Assembly: GCA_964610315.1 (NCBI GenBank)
Contig: CAZSVM010000011.1
Span: 1-64,000 of the forward strand
Length of the DNA stretch: 64,000 bases
Direction: 5' to 3'
From: JAQVEM01 sp964610315
GTDB lineage: Bacteria > Actinomycetota > Humimicrobiia > Humimicrobiales > Humimicrobiaceae
In this document: positions 50,909 to 61,237 of the stretch, in pieces
Layout: every line of letters starts with the position of its first letter
Numbering within the stretch: position 1 is the first letter of the stretch
Translations under genes and position numbers: made by a program
The notes under the pieces: generated by a model
Seen by the model: only the letters and a program-made list of their open reading frames with translations
Databases searched by the model: none
Told to the model about the DNA's origin: nothing

Positions 50909-52207
50909 ATGATCCCCAGATATACCTGTAAGGAAATGGGTAGAGTTTGGAGTGAAGAAAATAAGTTTAACAAATGGCTGGATGTTGAAAAAGCAGTAGC
51001 TGCAGCCCAGGCAGAACTGGGTATTATTCCCGGTGCGGCTGCAGAAGATATAAATAAAAAAGCCAGATTTGATATATCGAAAATAAATGAAATTGAGAAA
51101 AAAACCAATCATGATGTGATTGCTTTTCTGACCAACGTATCTTCTTATATCGGGGACTCATCCAAATATCTCCATTACGGATTGACATCTTCGGATATCG
51201 GTGATACCGCTCTTTCGCTGCAGATACTTGAAGCGGTGGATTTAATCGAAGATAAAACTGAAAACCTACTGAATATCTTAAAGGCAAAGTCAAAGAAGTA
51301 CAGTCATACGGTTATGGTCGGCAGGACACATGGAATTCATGCAGAGCCGATAACCCTTGGATTTAAGTTTTGTGTTTATGCTTTCGAGACAGCCAGAAAT
51401 CTGGAAAGGCTGAGACAGGCAAGAGAAAATATCAGATATGGTAAAATTTCGGGTGCTGTTGGTACCTATGCCAATACCTCACCGGAGGTAGAGAAAAGAG
51501 TCTGCCGTATCCTCAATTTAAAGCCGTCTCCTGTATCTACTCAGATTCTGCAGAGAGACAGACATGCGCAGTTAATTTCGACTATGGCAATTTGCGGAGC
51601 CACTCTAGAAAAAATAGCTCTGGAGATCAGAAATTTACAGAGAACGGATGTCAGGGAAGTTGAGGAACCCTTTGAAAAAGGACAAAAAGGTTCTTCGGCC
51701 ATGCCTCATAAAAAAAACCCTATTATCTGCGAAAGGATCTGTGGACTGGCGAGAGTGTTAAGGTCGAATACCATAGTGGCTATGGAAAATATTGCCTTAT
51801 GGCATGAAAGGGATATATCGCATTCTTCGGCAGAAAGAATAATAATTCCCGATAGCTTCATTCTACTTGATTATATGCTTGATAAAACAATATTGGTAGT
51901 TGATAATTTAAATGTTATTGAATCGAATATGAGAAGAAATCTGATGAAATACGGCGGGATTATTTTTTCCCAGAGAGTATTACTAGAGCTCATAAAGAAA
52001 GGCATGGACAGACAGGAGGCCTATACTATTATACAGAAAGCGGCTCTTGAAGCCTGGAACAGCGAGGGTGACTTTAAAGAAAATCTAATGAAAGATAAAA
52101 AGGTAATGTCTTTCTTAGATAAGAAAGATTTCCAGGAGTTGTTTGATGTAGAATATCATTTAAGATATATGGATGAAATTATCGGCAGATTGGAAACTCT
52201 CGAATAA
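50909..52207 (+). CDS. purB: Adenylosuccinate lyase
   Basis: 432 residues. Fumarase-superfamily signature SSAMPHKKNP and the catalytic histidines in TSSDIGDTALSLQ / GRTHGIHAEPITLG. Acts twice in purine synthesis (SAICAR to AICAR, and adenylosuccinate to AMP). ATG after TAGGAGC. First gene of the purine run; 69 nt before purL. Confidence 0.95.
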   Translation: MIPRYTCKEMGRVWSEENKFNKWLDVEKAVAAAQAELGIIPGAAAEDINKKARFDISKINEIEKKTNHDVIAFLTNVSSYIGDSSKYLHYGLTSSDIGDTALSLQILEAVDLIEDKTENLLNILKAKSKKYSHTVMVGRTHGIHAEPITLGFKFCVYAFETARNLERLRQARENIRYGKISGAVGTYANTSPEVEKRVCRILNLKPSPVSTQILQRDRHAQLISTMAICGATLEKIALEIRNLQRTDVREVEEPFEKGQKGSSAMPHKKNPIICERICGLARVLRSNTIVAMENIALWHERDISHSSAERIIIPDSFILLDYMLDKTILVVDNLNVIESNMRRNLMKYGGIIFSQRVLLELIKKGMDRQEAYTIIQKAALEAWNSEGDFKENLMKDKKVMSFLDKKDFQELFDVEYHLRYMDEIIGRLETLE

Positions 52208-52276
52208 CCGGAATTCATTTTAATTGAAAGATAATTTACATTTTTTTATTGCAGTGAAGACAAGGAATATATAAGA

Positions 52277-55200
52277 ATGATTCAGCGGTTTTATCGGTAT
52301 ATCGATAATAATTTTGAATATTGCTACTACATTGAAACCTCAAAACCGCTTAACATACCAGAATTAAAAATACTAAGATGGTTGCTTGCCGAAACATTTG
52401 AACCCGAAAATTTTGCCGAAAAATCATTTTTGAATAAGGGAAATAAGAATGCAGTTGAAATAGGTCCGAGATTGAATTTCGAAACTGCATTTTCCACTAA
52501 TGCAGTTGCTATTTGTAATTGGTGCGGACTAAAGGAAATTACTCGCCTTGAGCGTTCGAAACGGTACTTAATTCCCCGGGGAATTGATCATTCACAATTT
52601 ATCCATGAGCACCATGATCGGATGACGGAATGTCTATATCCCAGACCTCTGGAAACGTTTGAAACCGGTATTACCCCGGAAAATGTTTATATAATACCGT
52701 TAATCAAAGAGAATGGGGAGAACGTAAAAAAAATTAATTACAGAATGGGTCAGGGAATAAATGCCCTTGAGAATTTTAACCGGAAAATAGGTCTGGGAAT
52801 GGACCGGTGGGATATTCAGTTTTACTATAACCTGTTTGTTAATATCATAGGTAGAAATCCCACCAATGTGGAGTGTTTTCAACTTGGTCAGGCCAATAGT
52901 GAACATTCACGTCACTGGTTTTTTAAGGGCAAACTTTTAATTGAAGGTAAAGAAATTCCCCGGACTCTGATGGAGATAATAAAGGCACCGCTGGCAGCTA
53001 ATATCTCAAATAGTATAATAGCATTCAAAGATAACTCCAGTGGTATTACCGGTTTTAAAATATGGACTATAATACCAGAGTACCCTGGAACCTGTTCAGC
53101 CTTTATTAAAAACCAGCTCCACTACCATATAATATTCACTGCCGAAACCCATAACTTTCCCAGTGGAGTTGCTCCATTCCCAGGGGCTGAAACCGGAACC
53201 GGTGGAAGAATCAGGGACGTTCAGGCAGCGGGAAGAGGGGGGCTGGTGGTTGCCGGAACGGCAGGATACTGTACTGGAAATTTAAATATTCCGGACTACT
53301 TTATTCCTGGAGAGGACAATGAATTCAATTATCCTTTAAACCTTGCTTCTCCTCTTAAAATTATGATCAGGGAAAGTGATGGAGCGTCGGACTATGGAAA
53401 CAAGTTTGGTGAACCGGTAATACAGGGATTTACCAGGACCTTCGGTCTTAAACTCCCTGACGGACAGCGGCGGGAGTGGGTAAAGCCAATTATGTTTACC
53501 GGCGGAATTGGACAGATCGATCACCACCATATAAAAAAAGAAGCACCCCAAAAAGGTATGAAAATAGTACAGGTCGGCGGTCCTGCATACCGGATAGGAA
53601 TAGGCGGGGGTGCTGCTTCCAGTATGGTACAGGGAGAGAACAGAGAAGATCTTGATTTTAATGCCGTACAGCGCGGTAATGCCCAGATGGAGCAAAAAAT
53701 GAACCGGGTAATCAGGGCATGTATTGAAATGGGCGACAGCAATCCTATCATGAGTATCCATGATCAGGGTGCCGGCGGGCCCTGTAATGTTTTAACCGAA
53801 CTAGTGGAGCCGGCAGGAGGCAGAATCGAAATAAGGAATATTCAAGTTGGCGATAAAACTATGTCAGTACTTGAGATATGGGGTGCCGAATATCAGGAGC
53901 GTAATGCTTTTCTTATAAAATCGGGGCGATTAAAGGAATTTGAGGCAATCTGCAGCCGAGAGAAAGTCAATTGCGAAATCCTGGGAGAAATAACCGGAGA
54001 CGGACGGATTATGGTTCATGACAGCCGGGATAATTCCAATCCTGTCAATCTCGGTTTAAATGAAATTCTGAGTAATATTCCCCAGAAAACATTTGAACTG
54101 AACTATATTCCCGAAAAATTGGAGCCAGTAAGACTGCCAGTCCATGCTTCAGTGGGGGAATTTTTAAAGCTTATATTTAAGTTGCCTTCGGTTGGTTCCA
54201 AGGGATTTCTAGTAAGAAAGGTTGACCGCAGTGTAACCGGTTTAGTTGCCCGCCAGCAGTGCTGTGGGCCGCTGCAGCTTCCGGTTTCCGATGTAGCCAT
54301 AATATCCCAGAGCCATTTTGGACTTACCGGTGCCGTTATGGCCATAGGTGAACAGCCGGTTAAAATTCTAGTTAATCCCGCTGCCGGTGCACGTATGGCA
54401 GTGGGAGAAGCACTAACTAACATAGTATGGGCTCTTATAAGTGATCTTGAGCGTATAAAGTGCTCCGTAAACTGGATGTGGGCTGCAAAACTCCCCGGCG
54501 GCGGTGCAGCTCTCTATAAAGCAGCGGTATCTCTCAGTAATCTGATGGAGGAGATTGGTATTGCTGCAGACGGTGGGAAAGACAGTCTCTCCATGGCAGC
54601 CCAGGTAGGGAATGAAACAGTAAGAGCTCCCGGCCAGGTAGTTATTTCCGCTTATAGTTCAATGCCGGATATAACCAGGGTGATAACTCCGGATATCAAG
54701 AGGCCCGGTGAAAGCAGACTGATGTTTATTGACCTTGCTCAGGGTAAAAACCGGTTAGGCGGTTCGGCACTGGCTCAGGTACTGGGGCAGATAGGAGATG
54801 ATTCTCCGGACGTGGAAGATCCTGTTCTCCTGGTTAAAACTTTTAGAGCGGTACAGCAAATGATAAAGAAAGATCTGGTTCTGGCTGGCCATGACCGGAG
54901 TGACGGGGGACTTATAACTACGCTGGCGGAAATGGCACTCTCAGGGAACTGTGGAATAAAAGTAAAACTTGCTGGAAAAGGAGAAATAATTTCCCGTTTA
55001 TTTTCGGAGGAACTGGGCCTGGTTCTGGAATATCTGCCTGAAGACGAGAATGAAATTACCGGTATTTTAAATAAATCCGATATTCCTTTTATAATTTTAG
55101 GCTGCACCCTGAAAAAAAGGCAGGTGCTCATTTACCATGATAAAAAAGTCGAACTGGATATGGATACACCCACCCTTCTAAGCTGGTGGGAATCAACAAG

Positions 55201-56137
55201 CGATCAGCTTGAACGGCATCAAATGAATATAAAGTTGGCAGAAGAACAAGTCCAGTTCCATGACCGGCCTGGTCTTTCATATAAACTTTCCTTCAGGCCG
55301 TCCGCTACCCCGCAGAAATTTTTGGAAAGATCGGAAAAACCGCGGGTAGCAATTATTAGGGAAGAGGGAAGCAATGGTGACCGGGAAATGACCTCGGCAT
55401 TTTTTGCAGCCGGATTCCAACCATGGGATGTTACTATGACTGATTTGCTTAACGGCAGCATATCTCTTGAAAAATTTAGAGGAGTAGTGTTTGTAGGGGG
55501 ATTTTCTTATGCCGATGTTCTAGACAGTGCTAAAGGATGGGCAGGTATTATAAGATTCAGCCCCAGGTTGAAGAAAATGTTCGATGCCTTTTATCTGAGG
55601 GAAGATACGTTTTCACTGGGTGTCTGCAATGGATGCCAGCTTGTAACTCTTCTGGGCTGGGTACCGTGGAAAGGGATATCCGAGGATAAACAGCCCAGAT
55701 TTATCGCTAATCCTTCCGGTCGGTTCGAATCTCGCTGGGTATCAGTAAAGATATTAAAAAGTCCCTCCGTTATGCTTAAAGGTATGGAAGATTCTATTCT
55801 GGGTATATGGGTGGCACACAGAGAAGGCCACCTGTACTGTCCTGACCCCGGAATATTATCGGAAGTATCCCAAAAAAGTCTTGCTCCTATAATTTATGTG
55901 GATGATAAAGGAATGCCTGCAGACAAATATCCTTATAACCCCAATAGCTCTCCGGGTGGATTTACAGCCTTATGTTCACCGGACGGCAGGCATCTGGCCA
56001 TGATGCCTCATCCGGAAAGAACATTTTTAATATGGCAGTGGCCGTGGATACCTGAAAGCTGGAAACCCGGATTAAAAGTTTCTCCCTGGCTTAAGATGTT
56101 TCAGAATGCCAGGAAGTGGTGTGAGGGAAACAGCTGA
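52277..56137 (+). CDS. purL: Phosphoribosylformylglycinamidine synthase, single-chain type
   Basis: 1286 residues. N-terminal PurS-like part; ATP-binding/central parts with AETHNFPSGVAPFPGAETGTGGRIRD, SIHDQGAGG, GGRIEIRNI, and the second half DGGKDSLSMAAQ, AGHDRSDGGL; C-terminal glutamine amidotransferase with nucleophile C1116 in SLGVCNGCQL and HPERTF near 1243. Converts FGAR to FGAM using glutamine. Most low-GC bacteria and actinobacteria split this into PurS, PurQ and PurL; the fused form is usual in proteobacteria and eukaryotes. Confidence 0.93.
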   Translation: MIQRFYRYIDNNFEYCYYIETSKPLNIPELKILRWLLAETFEPENFAEKSFLNKGNKNAVEIGPRLNFETAFSTNAVAICNWCGLKEITRLERSKRYLIPRGIDHSQFIHEHHDRMTECLYPRPLETFETGITPENVYIIPLIKENGENVKKINYRMGQGINALENFNRKIGLGMDRWDIQFYYNLFVNIIGRNPTNVECFQLGQANSEHSRHWFFKGKLLIEGKEIPRTLMEIIKAPLAANISNSIIAFKDNSSGITGFKIWTIIPEYPGTCSAFIKNQLHYHIIFTAETHNFPSGVAPFPGAETGTGGRIRDVQAAGRGGLVVAGTAGYCTGNLNIPDYFIPGEDNEFNYPLNLASPLKIMIRESDGASDYGNKFGEPVIQGFTRTFGLKLPDGQRREWVKPIMFTGGIGQIDHHHIKKEAPQKGMKIVQVGGPAYRIGIGGGAASSMVQGENREDLDFNAVQRGNAQMEQKMNRVIRACIEMGDSNPIMSIHDQGAGGPCNVLTELVEPAGGRIEIRNIQVGDKTMSVLEIWGAEYQERNAFLIKSGRLKEFEAICSREKVNCEILGEITGDGRIMVHDSRDNSNPVNLGLNEILSNIPQKTFELNYIPEKLEPVRLPVHASVGEFLKLIFKLPSVGSKGFLVRKVDRSVTGLVARQQCCGPLQLPVSDVAIISQSHFGLTGAVMAIGEQPVKILVNPAAGARMAVGEALTNIVWALISDLERIKCSVNWMWAAKLPGGGAALYKAAVSLSNLMEEIGIAADGGKDSLSMAAQVGNETVRAPGQVVISAYSSMPDITRVITPDIKRPGESRLMFIDLAQGKNRLGGSALAQVLGQIGDDSPDVEDPVLLVKTFRAVQQMIKKDLVLAGHDRSDGGLITTLAEMALSGNCGIKVKLAGKGEIISRLFSEELGLVLEYLPEDENEITGILNKSDIPFIILGCTLKKRQVLIYHDKKVELDMDTPTLLSWWESTSDQLERHQMNIKLAEEQVQFHDRPGLSYKLSFRPSATPQKFLERSEKPRVAIIREEGSNGDREMTSAFFAAGFQPWDVTMTDLLNGSISLEKFRGVVFVGGFSYADVLDSAKGWAGIIRFSPRLKKMFDAFYLREDTFSLGVCNGCQLVTLLGWVPWKGISEDKQPRFIANPSGRFESRWVSVKILKSPSVMLKGMEDSILGIWVAHREGHLYCPDPGILSEVSQKSLAPIIYVDDKGMPADKYPYNPNSSPGGFTALCSPDGRHLAMMPHPERTFLIWQWPWIPESWKPGLKVSPWLKMFQNARKWCEGNS

Positions 56138-56175
56138 TTCTACTGGAAATCCCTTGTTTATTTTAGTACTTTATT

Positions 56176-56184
56176 TGTTATAAT
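56176..56184 (+). promoter_or_regulatory. Extended -10 promoter upstream of purF
   Basis: TGTTATAAT: a perfect TATAAT (56179-56184) with the extended-10 TG. A -35 is not clear (TTGTTT lies 19 nt upstream). It lies in the 164-nt gap between purL and purF, so purF onward may be expressed separately from purB-purL. Confidence 0.5.
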
Positions 56185-56301
56185 AGCCTTGTTTGTTTAG
56201 TAAGTAAGGACCGGGTTTTTAAAAAATAAGAAAAGCATAAAATTTGAGAATTTTGAACTGGAATTAAAAAAGAATAAAAAAATAATTATATTAATTTAAA
56301 A

Positions 56302-57741
56302 ATGTCAGAAGAAATAAGGTATAAAAAATTTAATGAAAAATGCGGAATATTCGGAATATATGCTCCGGGTAGAAAGGTGGCTGAAATTATATTTTACGGC
56401 CTTCAGGCTCTCCAGCACAGGGGACAGGAGAGCGCCGGTATAGCGGTATCCGATGGGGAAAATATTTTAATCTTCAAAGATCTGGGTCTGGTGTCGCAGG
56501 TATTCAACGAGCAGAATATAGCTCCTCTTCAGGGTCATATTGGAATAGGTCACACTCGTTATTCTACCACGGGAATGAATATATGGAAGAACTCACAGCC
56601 ACTCTATCGAATGTTTAGAAATGAAAGTTTTGCCATAGTGCATAACGGCAATTTGATTAATGTAAAGGAAATCAGAAACGAACAGATGGAAAAAGGGATC
56701 AGATTCGAAACCACCACCGATACGGAAGTTATAGCATCGTTAATAGAAGGTTCGGAGAAAGAAAACATCGAGGAAGCCATTAAAGAAGCAATCAGCAGAA
56801 TAAAAGGCTCTTATTCCCTGCTTATATTAACCAGAGACAAGGTTTTTGGAATCAGGGATCCCTACGGATTCAGGCCTCTGGTGCTTGGCAGCCTGGATAA
56901 GAATTACGTAATAGCTTCGGAGACCTGTGCACTGGATATAATTGATGCAAAATTTATAAGAGAAATCGATCCAGGGGAAACAGTGGTGCTGGATAAGGAT
57001 GGAATAAGATCCCAGATGATGCTGCCGGTAGAAAGGATTTCGATGTGCGTTTTCGAACTTATTTATTTTTCCAGGCCGGATAGTTATATACATAACAAGA
57101 ATATGTTTGAAGTACGGCACAGGATGGGGCAGGAGCTGGCGAAGGAATCAACAGTTGATGCCGATATTGTTATCTCCGTACCGGATTCCGGTACTCCTGC
57201 TGCCATAGGTTATTCCAAAGAATCGAAGATACCCTATGCAGAAGGTTTTATTAAAAATAGATACGTCGGGAGAACTTTTATTCAGCCGGTACAGGAAGTA
57301 AGGGAGATAGGAGTAAGGCTGAAATTAAATCCGTTAAAGGAAGTTATAAAAGGTAAAAGACTGGTGGTGGTAGATGATTCCATAGTCAGGGGTAATACTT
57401 CCAAGAAGATAATAAAAATGCTGTATTGCGCCGGTGCCAGGGAAGTACATATGAGAATCAGCTCGCCTCCTTTACTGCACCCCTGTTATTACGGTATAGA
57501 TATGGCTACCGAAAAAGAGTTTATTGCCAATCATAAAAAATTGGAAGATATAAGAAAATCTTTAAACGTGGATAGTCTGAAGTATCTATCTATAGAAGGT
57601 CTTATAAAAGCAATCGGAGAATCGAAGGAGAAATTCTGTTTTGCTTGTTTCAATGGTGATTATCCGGTTCCCATTCCTGAAAATGTTGAATTCGATAAAT
57701 ATTCAATAGATAAAGAGGAGAAAATATCTTCCAATGTCTGA
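56302..57741 (+). CDS. purF: Amidophosphoribosyltransferase
   Basis: 479 residues. Catalytic cysteine C14 in KCGIFGIY after a 13-residue propeptide, which implies autocleavage. PRPP loop VVVDDSIVRGNTSKK. Cysteines in HPCYYGIDM and FCFACFNGDYP point to the Fe-S-containing, Bacillus-type PurF, which is oxygen-sensitive and fits an anaerobe. First committed step of purine synthesis. It overlaps purM by 8 nt. Confidence 0.95.
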   Translation: MSEEIRYKKFNEKCGIFGIYAPGRKVAEIIFYGLQALQHRGQESAGIAVSDGENILIFKDLGLVSQVFNEQNIAPLQGHIGIGHTRYSTTGMNIWKNSQPLYRMFRNESFAIVHNGNLINVKEIRNEQMEKGIRFETTTDTEVIASLIEGSEKENIEEAIKEAISRIKGSYSLLILTRDKVFGIRDPYGFRPLVLGSLDKNYVIASETCALDIIDAKFIREIDPGETVVLDKDGIRSQMMLPVERISMCVFELIYFSRPDSYIHNKNMFEVRHRMGQELAKESTVDADIVISVPDSGTPAAIGYSKESKIPYAEGFIKNRYVGRTFIQPVQEVREIGVRLKLNPLKEVIKGKRLVVVDDSIVRGNTSKKIIKMLYCAGAREVHMRISSPPLLHPCYYGIDMATEKEFIANHKKLEDIRKSLNVDSLKYLSIEGLIKAIGESKEKFCFACFNGDYPVPIPENVEFDKYSIDKEEKISSNV

Positions 57742-58801
57742 GAAAAATAAGAAGAAGGATCGTAAGAAATATTCCTACAGACTATCCGGCGTGAATATAG
57801 ACAAGGCTTCAAATGTACTGGGTCAACTTAAAGAAACAATAACCTCAACCTTTTCGGATAAAGTACTGAGTGACCTCTCTTCTTTTTCCGGCCTTTTCCA
57901 GCTGGACCTGAAAGATTACCGGGATCCTGTTCTTACCTCTTCTACTGATGGTGTGGGAACCAAGATAATACTGGCAAAAAGATTGAATTGTTACCGGGAT
58001 ATAGGACAGGATGCAGTAGCAATGTGTATAAATGACATAATTTGCTGTGGAGCAAAACCCCTTTTTTTTCTGGATTATATAGCCTGCGGAAAAATTAACC
58101 AGGAAAAAATAAAAGTCATAATCGAATCTATTTCCAGAAGCTGCAGCGCGTGCAATACGGTTCTAATCGGTGGCGAAATTGCCGAACATCCTGGCATGAG
58201 TACCAGAGATGATATCGATATTGCCGGTTTTGCAGTGGGAATTATAGAAAGGGAAGCCATAATAAATCCCGGCCTGGTAAAAGAGGGAGATATAATAGCA
58301 GGAATATCATCTTCAGGCGTTCACAGCAACGGATTCTCTCTTTTGCGAAAGATAATCGATGATAAAGAGCTGGACCTTAGTAAAATTTACAGCTGGGCAG
58401 GCAGTATACCACTGGGAAATTTACTTTTAACCCCCACTAAATTATATTTTAAAATAATAGATAAAATGATTGAAAACAAAGTTAAAATCCATGGCATCGC
58501 TCATATAACCGGTGGGGGATTTTATGAAAATATAAACAGAATAATGCCCCAAAGTATGGATGCTTACATACGGGAAGGAAGCTGGAGGATTCCAGCTGTT
58601 TTTAGATTCTTTCAGGAACTGGGAAATATCAATAAAGAAGAGATGTTTAGGGTATTCAATATGGGTATTGGTATGGTTATCATTACTTCCCCTGATCAGT
58701 TTGATAGGGCAGCTAGTATTGCCCAAAAAATGAAAGAAGATATTTACCAAATAGGTACCGTTATCAGGGGGAGTGGGAGTGTAACGATAAAGGAAAATTA
58801 G
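57734..58801 (+). CDS. purM: Phosphoribosylformylglycinamidine cyclo-ligase
   Basis: 355 residues. STDGVGTKIILAK, GQDAVAMCINDIICCGAKPLFFLDYIACGK, HITGGGFYENINR: AIR synthetase. Converts FGAM to AIR, directly after PurL in the pathway. Overlaps purF. Confidence 0.95.
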   Translation: MSEKNKKKDRKKYSYRLSGVNIDKASNVLGQLKETITSTFSDKVLSDLSSFSGLFQLDLKDYRDPVLTSSTDGVGTKIILAKRLNCYRDIGQDAVAMCINDIICCGAKPLFFLDYIACGKINQEKIKVIIESISRSCSACNTVLIGGEIAEHPGMSTRDDIDIAGFAVGIIEREAIINPGLVKEGDIIAGISSSGVHSNGFSLLRKIIDDKELDLSKIYSWAGSIPLGNLLLTPTKLYFKIIDKMIENKVKIHGIAHITGGGFYENINRIMPQSMDAYIREGSWRIPAVFRFFQELGNINKEEMFRVFNMGIGMVIITSPDQFDRAASIAQKMKEDIYQIGTVIRGSGSVTIKEN

Positions 58802-58821
58802 GTAATATAAGGAGACCGTAT

Positions 58822-59445
58822 ATGAGAAAAAGAATAGCAGTATTTGCTTCCGGTTTTGGTTCCAATCTCCAGGCTCTTATAGATTATAATGCCGACCATG
58901 ATTTAAACGGCGATATAGTTATGGTGTTTTCTAATAATAAAGATGCTTATGCTCTGGAAAGGGCAAAGAAAAACAAAATTAAAACAGTTTTTATGGATTC
59001 TTCCAAATACAGTAGCCGGCAACAGTATGATATGAAAATTATGGAACTCCTGAAGGAAGAAAAAATAGATTTAATAGTTTTAGCTGGTTATATGTTTATA
59101 CTGAGCAGTGAATTTGTTCGCCAATTTAGAAATAAAATTTTAAATATTCATCCCGCACTTCTCCCTTCGTTTAAGGGTACTCACGGTATAAGAGATGCTT
59201 TCCAGTGTGGAGTAAAGGTAACCGGGGTTACAGTGCATTTTGTAGAAGAAGACCTGGACAGCGGACCCATAATAATTCAACGGGCGATAAACGTCAGGCA
59301 GGATGAGAGTATGGAAGAACTGGAGGAAGAAATACACAGGGTGGAACATAAAATTTATCCACTGGCGGTAAAATATTTTTGTGAGGATAAACTTAAAATA
59401 GAGGGGAAAAAAGTAAAAATTTTAAGTAAAAGTGATGCTGGATAA
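58822..59445 (+). CDS. purN: Phosphoribosylglycinamide formyltransferase
   Basis: 207 residues. Folate-dependent GART: NIHPALLPSFKGTHG with the catalytic N and H, and GVTVHFVEEDLDSGPII with the D. Uses 10-formyl-THF, tying it to the folate genes at the start of the window. 20 nt after purM, AAGGAGA before ATG. Confidence 0.95.
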   Translation: MRKRIAVFASGFGSNLQALIDYNADHDLNGDIVMVFSNNKDAYALERAKKNKIKTVFMDSSKYSSRQQYDMKIMELLKEEKIDLIVLAGYMFILSSEFVRQFRNKILNIHPALLPSFKGTHGIRDAFQCGVKVTGVTVHFVEEDLDSGPIIIQRAINVRQDESMEELEEEIHRVEHKIYPLAVKYFCEDKLKIEGKKVKILSKSDAG

Positions 59446-59454
59446 GGGAGAAAA

Positions 59455-61131
59455 ATGAAAGTAAAAATAAAAAGGGCTTTAATCAGTGTTTCCAATAAAG
59501 AAGGTATCGTTGATTTTGCAAAAGCACTTCAGGAGCAGGAAGTAGAAATTATCTCAACAGGAGGAACTTTTAAAAGGCTAAGAGAAGCAGGTATAAAAGT
59601 AAAGAAAGTAGAGGAATTTACCGGTTTCCCCGAAATGCTGAATGGAAGAGTAAAGACTCTTCATCCCTATATACATGGAGGAATACTGGCCGACCGGGGC
59701 AGTGAAAAACATATGAATGAAATTTCCGCCTCAAAGATAAAATTGATAGACATGGTGGTAGTAAATTTGTATCCGTTCAAGGAAACCATATCAAAGATTA
59801 AGGTCACTATGGAAGAGGCTATTGAAAATATTGATATCGGCGGCCCCACTATGGTAAGAAGTGCTGCCAAGAATTATAAGGGGGTGGCAGTAATAGTTGA
59901 CCCCGGGGACTATAAGAAAATAGAGGAAGAACTTAGAAATAATGAAGGACGTATCAGTTCCGGTACGTTATTCAGATTGGCTGTTAAAGCTTTTCAGCAT
60001 ACCTGTGAATATGACAGTATAATATTTAACTACCTTAAAAGTAAGATCGAAGATTTTAATAATTCGGATATACTGGTAAGAGATTACCTGGATGTGGACT
60101 GCAGCAGTCTGAGCGGAGCGGCTAAGAATAATTTCAGAGACAGTAATGGCAATTTTAAGGATACCCTGAATTTAAATCTTACCAAAATCCAGAATTTGAG
60201 GTATGGTGAGAATCCGCATCAAAAAGCTTCTTATTATAAATTTAATGACAGCGGCTCCGAAAATTTTACCGGTGCCCGGCAGCTTCAGGGTAAAGAGTTA
60301 TCCTACAATAATATTTTGGACGGGAATGCAGCTTTTGGAATCGTAAGGGAATTTTCTGCTAACTGCGTAGCAGTAATAAAGCATAATAACCCCTGTGGTG
60401 CCGCTATCGGGGATTCTGTTGAAGAAGCTTACCGAAAAGCATATCAATGTGATCCTGTTTCGGCTTTTGGAAGCGTGGTGGCCAGCAATGTAAAGTGGAC
60501 AGAAGAAGCAGCCAGGTTTATGCAGGATAAATATGTAGAGGTACTTATTGCTCCCGATTTTGACGAAGAAGCTCTTAAAATCCTGGCCGAAAAACAAAAT
60601 TTAAGAGTGCTCAAAATAGATTTTAGATTAAACCATTATCTGGATAGTTTGAATTCGGATAAATTCAAATTGGAAAAAATAGACATAAAGAGTGTTGACG
60701 GCGGAGTGCTTTTTCAGGATCTGGATGAAGGTATAGACAGCAGAGATAATATGAAAGTAGTTACCGATATTAAGCCCGATGCCGGACAGTGGGATGATCT
60801 TTTATTTGGGTGGCAAATAGTGAAGAACGTCAAATCCAATGCCATAGTACTGACTGCTGGTAATAGTACGGTGGGAATAGGCGCCGGACAGATGAGCCGG
60901 ATTGACGCAGCGGAAATAGCAATAAGAAAATCAAACGGGAGATGTAAGGGCTCGGTTTTAGCTTCCGATGCCTTCTTCCCCTTTGAAGATGCAGTAGAAC
61001 TCGCTGCAAAAAACGGAATTAAAGCAATCATACAACCCGGTGGTTCGGTAAGGGATAAAGAAGTCATAGAGAGCTGTAATAAAAATAAGATTCCCATGAT
61101 ATTTACTGGAAAAAGGCATTTTAGACACTAA
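59455..61131 (+). CDS. purH: Bifunctional AICAR formyltransferase / IMP cyclohydrolase
   Basis: 558 residues. N-terminal MGS-like cyclohydrolase domain (RALISVSNKEGIVDFAK, STGGTFKRLREAG) and C-terminal transformylase (LRYGENPHQKASYY, VIKHNNPCGAAIG, DAFFPFEDAVELAAKNGIKAIIQPGGSVRD). Last two steps to IMP. purC, purD and purE/K are not in the window, so they must lie elsewhere. Slightly longer than the usual ~515-530 residues because of an insert around residues 190-235. Confidence 0.95.
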   Translation: MKVKIKRALISVSNKEGIVDFAKALQEQEVEIISTGGTFKRLREAGIKVKKVEEFTGFPEMLNGRVKTLHPYIHGGILADRGSEKHMNEISASKIKLIDMVVVNLYPFKETISKIKVTMEEAIENIDIGGPTMVRSAAKNYKGVAVIVDPGDYKKIEEELRNNEGRISSGTLFRLAVKAFQHTCEYDSIIFNYLKSKIEDFNNSDILVRDYLDVDCSSLSGAAKNNFRDSNGNFKDTLNLNLTKIQNLRYGENPHQKASYYKFNDSGSENFTGARQLQGKELSYNNILDGNAAFGIVREFSANCVAVIKHNNPCGAAIGDSVEEAYRKAYQCDPVSAFGSVVASNVKWTEEAARFMQDKYVEVLIAPDFDEEALKILAEKQNLRVLKIDFRLNHYLDSLNSDKFKLEKIDIKSVDGGVLFQDLDEGIDSRDNMKVVTDIKPDAGQWDDLLFGWQIVKNVKSNAIVLTAGNSTVGIGAGQMSRIDAAEIAIRKSNGRCKGSVLASDAFFPFEDAVELAAKNGIKAIIQPGGSVRDKEVIESCNKNKIPMIFTGKRHFRH

Positions 61132-61137
61132 TTAAGC

Positions 61138-61209
61138 AGAACTGCCTGCCCTATTTTTTTAACGAGCACTCCAGGCCGGAATAGCAGAAAGTGGGCAGTT
61201 CTTTTTTTC
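61138..61209 (+). terminator. Terminator-like hairpin after purH
   Basis: AGAACTGCC (61138-61146) pairs with GGCAGTTCT (61194-61202), followed by TTTTTTT. The loop is long (47 nt), so it may form a branched structure; the U-tract supports termination of the purine operon. Confidence 0.65.
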
Positions 61210-61237
61210 AAAGCTGGATAGGGGGAGGTGATAGGAA

